Below are positions 56,641 through 64,000 of a stretch of DNA of 64,000 nt, piece after piece. How positions within the stretch are numbered: the first letter of the stretch is position 1; each line of letters begins with the position of its first letter. The position numbers were made by a program, and so were the translations under genes. Origin of the DNA: Rhynchopus euleeides (Eukaryota; Euglenozoa; Diplonemea; Diplonemida; Diplonemidae); assembly GCA_963210315.1 (NCBI GenBank), contig OY723305.1, positions 992,001 to 1,056,000 of the forward strand, in the 5' to 3' direction. The notes below the pieces were generated by a model. It worked only from the letters and a program-made list of their open reading frames with translations. It was not told the origin of the DNA and made no database searches.

Positions 56641-57032
56641 CCGCACGCGTGGGCTAACTTAAAAGTGACCACTTCTTGGGGATGTGGGCGCACTTCCTTG
56701 GCACAACACAGTTGCATTTCAGTGGCATGGGGGATGTTGCCAGATCGCACGAGAGGGGGGGGCAGAGAAGGGTGAAGGGCTGGGGGGGGGAAGAGGGGTC
56801 GGGGGGTGGGGGAGTGGGGCGGCGGAGACGTCATTCTCTGTTCTCTTGTGTCACAAAAAAAAAGGGAAAAGGAGCCATGTGGGCAGTGTTGTCGCGAGGT
56901 GCGCTCGCCCCAAAAATACTACGAGAAACACTTGGCCTCTATGCTGTGAGTGTTGCATTGGACGCTTCCACCTGTTGAACGGGCTCCACCTCTTGCACTT
57001 TGAAACCCCCCCCCCCCCATATTTTTTTTGAT
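56641..57032. other. Intergenic, 5' of the cyclin-like gene
   Basis: Includes G tracts (56775-56815) and a 60-bp block at 56913-56972 (AAAATACTACGAGAAACACT...) repeated exactly at 57271-57330. No gene seen. Two ATGs in other frames precede the cyclin start on the minus strand. Confidence 0.5.
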
Positions 57033-57274
57033 TTGACAACTCCGGTTTGGTGTACCTCGATGAGCTTACCTTACCTTGTCGTCGGACACAACATACCATC
57101 GTTGTCCCAAACCCCGTAACCCACGTGAAGTGGATCATCTGAAGTGCAGAATGAGGTGGAGCAGGTGGAGCACGAAACATAAGTAAACCATAGCAAGAGA
57201 GGCCAGCAGCAGTCCCGAGTCCATCGCGTTCCTCGTAGCATTTCCCGTACCACACAGGTGTGTTATGTGCAAAA
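57033..57274 (+). repeat. 242-bp direct repeat, left copy
   Basis: Identical, as far as I can read, to 61332-61573. It starts TTGACAACTCCGGTTTGG and ends GTTATGTGCAAAA. With the first T removed it starts TG, and without the final A run it ends CA, as LTRs do. However, the flanks show no 4-6 bp target duplication and the interior is not retroviral. The 60-bp direct repeats 56913-56972 and 57271-57330 bracket this copy. Confidence 0.92.
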
Positions 57275-57330
57275 TACTACGAGAAACACTTGGCCTCTAT
57301 GCTGTGAGTGTTGCATTGGACGCTTCCACC

Positions 57331-59240
57331 CAGGACCCTTAGGACCCAAGGACTTAGGGACGCCGCGCGAACGGTCTACTATTGAAGTGATCAGGCTCCG
57401 TCGCCCATCGTATGCATCCCTCCGATGGTAATGTACCGCTTTCTACGTTGTCACGAGCACCTTGTACGGAAAACGATCGAACCTCACTCGCTGAGGGGAT
57501 CCGCCTGCCTCGGCCGTGTGCCGCCGTCGTGTGGTCAGCCTCGTGATTCTTGGTGTGCCCTATCGACAACATGCCTGTCTCTCCAGTTGCCGCACCCGGC
57601 GAGAGAGTTGATGCGTCTCAACCCGGCGAAACTAAGGGGGCAAAGGTTGCACACAGCCCCGCCTGTGCTGCAACCACCCGCTCTTGGCTGACCCCCGACG
57701 TCTGGTGCGTTTCCCACTCCGGGTATTTGAATCCTCACCCTGTACCTCTTCGGGATCCTCCATCCCCTGGGGAACCCTTCCCCTCGAGGCTTCTTCACGT
57801 CTCCGACATATTGGTGTGTGCCCACATGACCCTTCTTCCTGACATCCTCGATGTCGTTTTGCACCCCGGGCGATGCACTGAGACGGCCGTATCCAGGTAG
57901 TCAGTGGCCATGCCCAGCCCCTCAGCGTGACAGTCCTCTGGTGCGCTCCCAGCACCACCACCGCGACGCTCGTGCATATTCAGCCACCATGACCCGGCAG
58001 CTCTCGCCTGGGGACAGGGCTCGGCGGATCGAGAAATCACAGTCTGAAACTCGCCTCCCAGCTCCTCCGCAGCAGTCTACTGTCCGGCCGTCTTAAACTC
58101 TCGCCCTTCGGGAGCCCGGCCAACACCCGGTGCTTTCCGGCGTGATCTCGATCGCTCTGTGGCTCTCTGTGTCCTCTCCGGTCTTCGCTGGCTGCGAGCG
58201 AGTTGCGGGGTGAAGCCCAACGCGCCTCTTCATGGCGCACTGGAGACGCTGCATGGAGTGCCCAGGGGTAGGTGTGAGAGGTGCCGGCCCTTCTGGGTGA
58301 AAGAGGGCGATCGCGCGCACTGTCGTCTCCTGAACTCCGCTCGAGCGGTGGACAACACGTTCCTGCGGCCCCCTTCCCACTGGGCTGATCCCCACTGTAC
58401 CTGCCCCATCGCCCGCCTCGTAGACAGCGCATCAAACGGAGGCCCTGTGGCCCCACGTGGCGTCGATTCAGTGGTAACGCCCGGACTCAGTGTGGAGGGC
58501 GTATTTCCCGGTGCGTGAGGAAATTCGAGGCCCTGGAGGTGTGGGCATGCCAGAAGGATTCTCGGAGTCGCCTTCTTAATGAGAGAGGTGAGTCCCCGCG
58601 GACCGGAGCTTGTCGCACGCTGCAGTCGCTGTTCGGGCTTGTCGAGTAGGCTGCTGGGTACTCGGGAAGACTGGCTGACTGCCCCCCAACCTTGTGGAAT
58701 GATCTCGGCTCGCTGCCATGGCTGCGGTTTCGGTGGACCCCCTCAGCGGCGGCACCGCTGACACAGGCGATGCGGACGCGTCTCTCAGTCGCTGCTTCTT
58801 TTGCTCCCCGAGCAGTGCAGCTTGGGAGAGCGTCTCGGCTGTGTTGGATACCTGATCTCTGTGTATGTCCCACGGCACCTCGCAGGTGTCCAGTCAGCAG
58901 CTCCCCTTCCCTGCATGGAACTGTGAGGTCGTACGTCTCAACACCGGGCCACAGACGCCCGGAACTCCCCCTGACCCCTGTGAATAATGCAGGCTTGAAT
59001 GTGTGTCCCCCGGCAGGGAGACTATGCTTCGACGGAGTATGCCCCGCTTGGGGCGTGTGCGGGCATCCGCTTGACGCCGGGGTGCGCGTAGTCGGCATTC
59101 GCGCAGATAAGCTGGGCACGACAGACGTGCCGGCTTCTCAGGGGCGTGTCCGGGGGCGTTGCATTGGTGCACGAAAACTGTCGCCTTCGGAAAGCTCACG
59201 TCGCGTCACCGTGCTCGAGCTGGATCTGGCAGGCTGTGTG
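57331..59240. other. Interior of the bracketed locus, no recognised gene
   Basis: Non-repetitive, GC-moderate sequence with open frames on both strands: 58692-59243 plus (183 codons), 58487-59119 minus (210 codons), and 58159-58518 plus with a Cys-rich stretch RCERCRPFWVKEGDRAHC. The last is the most protein-like and could be a remnant of a retroelement zinc-finger region. None is convincing. Confidence 0.3.
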
Positions 59241-60070
59241 TGACAGGCCACCCTTCCGCCTTCAGGTGCCGTCGCTCGGGCAAAAAAGGTGTATTTCTCA
59301 ATCAAGAGAGTATGCCCCTCACGATTGTGGCACGATTGTGTCTCCCCGGGTCAGGCTCGGTATTCCAGTCGAAAGCGTAAATGCCCCTCGGCACTGTGCT
59401 GGGCGGGGTTGTGTCTCGGTCAGGAGAGGAGGTGCCCCTCAGGCAAAATCCTGCGTCTCGCGGTCGGGAGTGAGTGCCCCTCGGCAGGAATGTGTCTCGG
59501 CCAGGTGTCCCTCAGGCAGGGAATGTAATGTCTCGGCCCGGTGTCCCTCGGGCATGAATGTGCGTCTTGGCCAGGTGCCCCTCAGGCAGGGTGCCCCGTA
59601 GGCGGAAATGTATGTCTTGACCAGGTGCCCCTCGGGCAGGGTGCCTCGTAGGCGGAAGTGTCTGTCTTGGCCAGGTGCCCCTCGGGCAGGGTGCCTCGTA
59701 GGCGGAAGTGTATGTCTTGGCCAGGTGCCCCTCGGGCAGGGTGCCTCGTAGGCAGAGGTGTCTGTCTTGGCCAGGTGCCCCTCGGGCAGGGTGCCCCGTA
59801 GGCGGAAGTGTGTGTCTTGACCAGGTGCCCCTCGGGCAGGGTGCCTCGTAGGCGGAAATGTATGTCTTGGCCAGGTGCTCCTCAGGCAGGGTGCCCCGCA
59901 AGCGTAAGCTGTAGGTATGTCGTGGCCAGGTGCCCCTCAGGCAGGTAATGTCTCGGCGAGATGCCCCTCGGGCAGGAAAAATGCGTCTCGGCTAGGTGCC
60001 CCTCAGGCAGAAGTGGGTGTCTCGGTCCGATGCTCCTCGGCAAGATCGTGTCTCGGTCAGGAAAGTAGGA
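59241..60070 (+). repeat. Minisatellite A, 50-bp units
   Basis: Six regular 50-bp units at 59591-59890 with phase start GTGCCCCGTAGGCGGAA and core CCAGGTGCCCCTCGGGCAGG. They are preceded and followed by degenerate units of the same GTGCCCCTC-GGCA core (from about 59320 to about 60010). Units differ by a few substitutions. Confidence 0.92.
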
Positions 60071-60528
60071 GTTGGATATCACTGACGTCACTTTGCTGCA
60101 TCAGTATCGACCCATTTATCAGCACCCGACTGTTGCTCTTGGTCCCGCCTTTGTCAGCGCCTCTGTGACGGAACCTCCAGCTGAAGTATGCGTTTGGAAA
60201 CCTTGAGCGCGATCAAGCGTGAAGCAGGTTTTCGGCGAGGCGCGGTGATAGTCTCGATGGCTGATGGGAATGTCCTCAATCCGCTGCGGCCACGGGCGCA
60301 GCGCTGTCCCGCTGTCACGTTCATAAGCGGCGGAGGACCACCTTGAACACCACGGCGTCATCATCCCCATCTTTTTGCGCCCCTCCTTCGTGCTGATCCC
60401 CCCGTGCACCTCGCCGTCATTTATTAGAACCAGTGCGTGGGGGTGTTGTTGTCCTCAACCGCGGCTTCGGCCCTCTTGAGACCTGACACGAGCATGGTGT
60501 GAGGGTCGTCTTCTCGGTCGGGATTTGG
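60071..60528. other. Spacer between minisatellites
   Basis: About 450 bp of unique sequence. No gene or motif recognised. Confidence 0.4.
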
Positions 60529-61180
60529 TGCCCCTCGGGCAAGATTGTGTATCTCTCGGTCGGGAGAGCGGGTGCCCCTCGGGCAAAATTTTTGTCTCGG
60601 TCAGGAGAACAGGTGCCCCTCGGGCGAGATGCTGCGTCTCTCGGTCGGGAGAGTGGGTGCCCCTCGGGCATAGTTTTGTCTCGGTCAGGATAACGGGTGC
60701 CCCTCGGGCAAAACTGCGTGTCTCTCGGTCGGGAGAGTGAGTGCCCCTCGGGCAGAATATTGTCTCGGTCAGGAGAACAGGTGCCCCTCGGGCGAGATGC
60801 TGCGTCTCTCGGTCGGGAGAGTGGATGCCCCTCGGGCAGAATATTGTCTCGGTCAGGAGAACAGGTGCCCCTCGGGCAAGACTGCGTGTCTCTCGGTCGG
60901 GAGAGTGGGTGCCCCTCGGGCAAAATTTTTGTCTCGGTCAGGAGAACAGGTGCCCCTCGGGCGAGATGCTGCGTCTCTCGGTCGGGAGAGTGGGTGCCCC
61001 TCGGGCAGAATATTGTCTCGGTCAGGAGAACAGGTGCCCCTCGGGCAAAACTGCGTGTCTCTCGGTCGGGAGAGTGAGTGCCCCTCGGGCAGAATATTGT
61101 CTCGGTCAGGAAACCAGGTGCCCCTCGGGCAAGACTGCGTGTCTCTCGGTCAGGAGAGTGGGTGCCCCTCGGGCAGGGTA
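60529..61180 (+). repeat. Minisatellite B, alternating 44- and 40/41-bp units
   Basis: Occurrences of TGCCCCTCGGGC at 60529, 60573, 60614, 60658, 60698, 60742, 60782, 60826, 60866 and 60910 alternate by 44 and 40-41 bp, giving a higher-order unit of about 84 bp. It is built from CTCTCGGTCGGGAGAGTGGG and GTCTCGGTCAGGAGAACAGG. Since 84 is 28 codons, long open frames result (60737-61330) that encode a 28-residue repeat. The core is shared with minisatellite A. Confidence 0.93.
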
Positions 61181-61331
61181 GAATGCTGCGTCTCTCGGAC
61201 GGTCAGATCGTGTGTCCCTCAGTCAGGAGAGGAGGTCTCGGTCGCTAAAAACGCGCCCCCTCGGGCAGAGTGGTTGTGTCATCGCTGTTGTGTCACACCA
61301 ATTGCCTCTCGGGCGGTGTGTCTTTTTTGAC

Positions 61332-61573
61332 TTGACAACTCCGGTTTGGTGTACCTCGATGAGCTTACCTTACCTTGTCGTCGGACACAACATACCATCG
61401 TTGTCCCAAACCCCGTAACCCACGTGAAGTGGATCATCTGAAGTGCAGAATGAGGTGGAGCAGGTGGAGCACGAAACATAAGTAAACCATAGCAAGAGAG
61501 GCCAGCAGCAGTCCCGAGTCCATCGCGTTCCTCGTAGCATTTCCCGTACCACACAGGTGTGTTATGTGCAAAA
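61332..61573 (+). repeat. 242-bp direct repeat, right copy
   Basis: Identical to 57033-57274, 4,299 bp downstream. The last minisatellite-type sequence ends about 20 bp before it. It is followed by an A run and a C tract. Confidence 0.92.
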
Positions 61574-61828
61574 AAAAGTCCCCCCCCACCCCCACCACAT
61601 CCTCCTGCCACCCTTTCGATCACAGGACGGCAGGATTGGTTGCGGATAATTTTGCAACATTCCAAAGTTCAGCAACACGAGCCACTCAACCATGTCCCGT
61701 CATGCCGTGTCCTGTCTGAGATTTTCAGGTTTTTTTCCATTTTTTTGTTCCACTTCCTCGGCAACGGGCTGCAGCATGGCCAGGGCGAAACACCGCGCCA
61801 CGCCGTGGCCTTGCTTTTGTTGTATAAT

Positions 61829-61937
61829 GGGGGTCCTCGCTACGAGTCACTGTGAGTCACGAGTCGTCAGTGTTCAGCCAAACATGGCTGACTTCTCACT
61901 TTTTCTCACTCAGTCACACTTGGTAGCGAGGGCCCCC
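61829..61937. mobile_element. 109-bp MITE, copy 2 (3-bp target duplication AAT)
   Basis: Ends GGGGGTCCTCGCTAC / GTAGCGAGGGCCCCC, flanked by AAT (61826-61828, 61938-61940). It differs from copy 1 (13777-13885) by a few substitutions only. Different flanks and different 3-bp duplications prove separate insertions. Confidence 0.92.
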
Positions 61938-61940
61938 AAT

Positions 61941-63408
61941 ATAAAGCCAATCAGGAGATACGACCGATCTGCCCTTGTTGCAGCATTGCACAACCACGCC
62001 TCCTGCATCTTTGTTTTTTTTGCACCGGCCGCACCACCCAAGGCCTGCCATGGTGGGACAGCCAGGCAAAGCGGCAGACACAATTGTTGCTAGAAGGCGT
62101 TGCACTTCAACGGCATAGGCGCAGATCGAACCATCCACTATTCTGTTTTGCGATTGACGGACCGCCAACCTGACGTGCGATACGACCAGCGCAGTGGTGT
62201 GTGTACACAATACACCTCGTTATTCAGTTCTCCCACTTCTTGGCAACGTGGTGCGGCACACACAACCAGTCTGAACACCACGGGCCTTTCTTCTTCTTTG
62301 GTTTCGACGACCTGCCCACCACCCAGGCGTCGCGCACAATATTTCAAGAGAGTGCATTCCGCCTGTCTGATGGTTAGTTCTTACGAACAACACAAGGCGC
62401 TTCTATTGCTAGTGCCTCGCGTGGCGATTGCGGATTTGGCCCCCTCTGAGCAGCCTTCTGACTGGCCCCCTCTGAGGCAGTAGCGAGAGGTAGAGAGAGC
62501 TACCAGGAGCAGCCTTCCCCCGATTGTGCAGCTGCAGCTCCCACACCCTTGCATGCACCGCACGATGGGCCGGTGTGCGCAGTGGCAAAGGTGCAGAAGA
62601 AGAACACCAAAAGAAGTTTCGATCGAGGCATACTCTTTACACAATATGGCACTGCCATTGCATCGGAGAGACAAAGAGCGAGAGAGTTTGCATGCGGGTG
62701 AGGGTGAGGGGGTGTGGCTTGAGATTGTATTGCAGATAGCACCCCCCCCCCTCCCCGTTCGCCCCCGCTCCGACGCCTAATAGAAAGAAAAAGTGGGGAT
62801 GCCACGGAGGACCCTCCTGCACACCCCCCATGTGTGCGCAGTGTGTATGTGTGCCTGTGTGGGGTTGCCGCAAAACGACACGAAAGCAGGCCCCTCTGAG
62901 CAACGCTTTCGCTGTTGCATCCAAAGATATGGAGAGATGGAGAGGGTGTGAAGAGGGTGATTGACAGAAAGATTTATGATCATCGCACACCACCAAACCC
63001 TATCTGGCCTATCTGACACCCCCTTCAATTCCCTCCTGGGGCGTCTCTACGTTATTTTTTGAATCTCCCTGAGTTCGTTTTTTGGCAACAAGAAAGAAAT
63101 CATGCCTGGGGGGGGGGGGGGGGTAGGGGGGGTCAAATGCCACCCTTTTACGTGGACAAACACGATTTTTCAAAAAACCGGCGCAGAGGCCCCAAAGCCC
63201 CCGTAAACCCTCCAAACCCCCCCAGATCGGTCCGGAAACCCATCGAACCCCACTTTTCCACCATTCCGGGCACCTCAGGTGCCCGAATTGGGGTACCTAA
63301 ATTTTGTGCCACCGTTTGGTACCGGACAGTGCCACTGTGTGGGAGGTTGGAAAAGAAAATGCCCCAACACACCACATCTGAGGGTTGCAATGCATGTTGC
63401 TTGCCAAC
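61941..63408. other. Intergenic stretch
   Basis: No gene recognised. Includes a G tract (63110-63133) and the palindrome CGGGCACCTCAGGTGCCCG near 63267-63285. The 133-codon frame at 61692-62093 overlaps the MITE and is not a gene. Confidence 0.45.
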
Positions 63409-64000
63409 CACGTCATCCGGTGGGTGTCAGGCGCTATGTAGGTGGCATTAGCCAGGTTCGATGTGTTATGGCTTGTATATGTACCTCCCTGCCACCATGC
63501 ACCGGGAGGCTGCCTGTAGGTACGGAACAAGTCCAGATGGTCGTGTGATTCCTGTGCAGCAGTGCTCCACAACCGGGATGTGTTGACAACGACTGTTGCA
63601 ACACGAGCTGTACATTCCGGGAACACACGAAGTGCGCTGTCGTGGTACCCATTGTGCCAGAATTGGTAGTTGCTGCGGTCTACTTTGCCTGGCCCAAGAG
63701 CACTGGTACTGAACGGTGCAATATGCGTGGCGAGGTGAATGCAACGGAAGGGCGCAAAGTCAATACAGCTCTCGGATGGCGGGTGGTGGTGCCACTAGTG
63801 TGTGACGTTCACTCGAGGATACAACGCATCACAATGAATCAGCAACCGTGGACCGAGTACAATACGCTCTCTGTGGCTGGTGTGGGGGACAAAGGCAGTG
63901 CCTGTGCCGCAGGCAGGGAGGTACATATACAAGCCAGAACACATCGAAGACCTGGCTCATGCCACCTACATAGCGCCTGACACCCACCGGATGACGTGGT
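63409..64000. mobile_element. Element with inverted repeats of at least 88 bp, cut by the window edge
   Basis: The left arm 63409-63497 (ACCACGTCATCCGGTGGGTG...) is inverted at 63912-64000 with a short indel. About 410 bp lie between. The right arm reaches the last base of the window, so the outer end, any target duplication and the class cannot be judged. The interior frame 63642-63980 has no recognised motif. Confidence 0.6.

Noticed and set aside
55886..56662. 258-codon plus-strand frame
   Set aside because: Antisense of the cyclin-like gene.
60737..61330. 197-codon repetitive frame as a gene
   Set aside because: It is explained by the minisatellite's 84-bp period being divisible by three; there is no start context, signal or unique domain.
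57033..61573. Intact LTR retrotransposon bounded by the 242-bp repeats
   Set aside because: TG...CA-like ends are suggestive, but there is no target duplication, primer-binding site, polypurine tract, gag or pol.
1..64000. tRNA or rRNA genes
   Set aside because: I scanned for GGTTCGA-type B boxes and for rRNA-conserved blocks on both strands and found no segment with a consistent fold; a tRNAscan-SE or Infernal run would settle this.

Overview
The window looks like nuclear DNA of a single-celled eukaryote, probably a protist or alga. The proteins are eukaryotic (RanBP2-type zinc finger, SOUL heme-binding protein, K/L/T-like cyclin), the intergenic spaces are large and full of simple repeats, and the mobile elements belong to eukaryotic superfamilies (pogo/Tigger, PIF/Harbinger-like, hAT, piggyBac-like, LINE). 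I cannot fix the lineage. All four host-like genes are single uninterrupted frames on the minus strand, and two have a pyrimidine tract plus AG just before the start. That would fit a lineage with trans-splicing or one-way gene arrays (diplonemid/euglenozoan, dinoflagellate relative), but a chromerid or other alga is equally possible.

Layout. 1-27.9 kb is a gene desert of G tracts, GA/CA/GGGA repeats and pyrimidine stretches. It holds a piggyBac-like non-autonomous element (9.8-10.9 kb), a 109-bp MITE (13.8 kb), a short element with 353-bp terminal direct repeats (15.0-16.2 kb) and a 100-bp foldback (22.6 kb). 27.9-31 kb carries the RanBP2 zinc-finger gene and the SOUL gene. 32.5-35.6 kb is a TA-flanked element whose gene is broken by a hAT insertion with a perfect 8-bp target duplication and which also holds a possible H2B-like frame. 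36.7-50.6 kb is a set of elements nested up to five deep: a TA-flanked element contains a 13-kb element, which contains two pogo-type copies; one of these contains a 4.3-kb element with 3-bp target duplications, which contains a LINE fragment. 53.5-56.7 kb carries a Met/Pro/Gln-rich protein gene and the cyclin-like gene. 57.0-61.6 kb is a locus bracketed by identical 242-bp repeats and filled with two minisatellites. A second copy of the 109-bp MITE lies at 61.8 kb, and the window ends inside an element with long inverted repeats.

Functional picture. The cyclin-like protein and the two low-complexity proteins could act in transcription or RNA metabolism, and the SOUL protein is probably secreted or luminal and binds tetrapyrroles. 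Nothing shows that they form one pathway. The clearest biology here is the layered history of transposition, which can be ordered because intact sister copies supply the empty sites.
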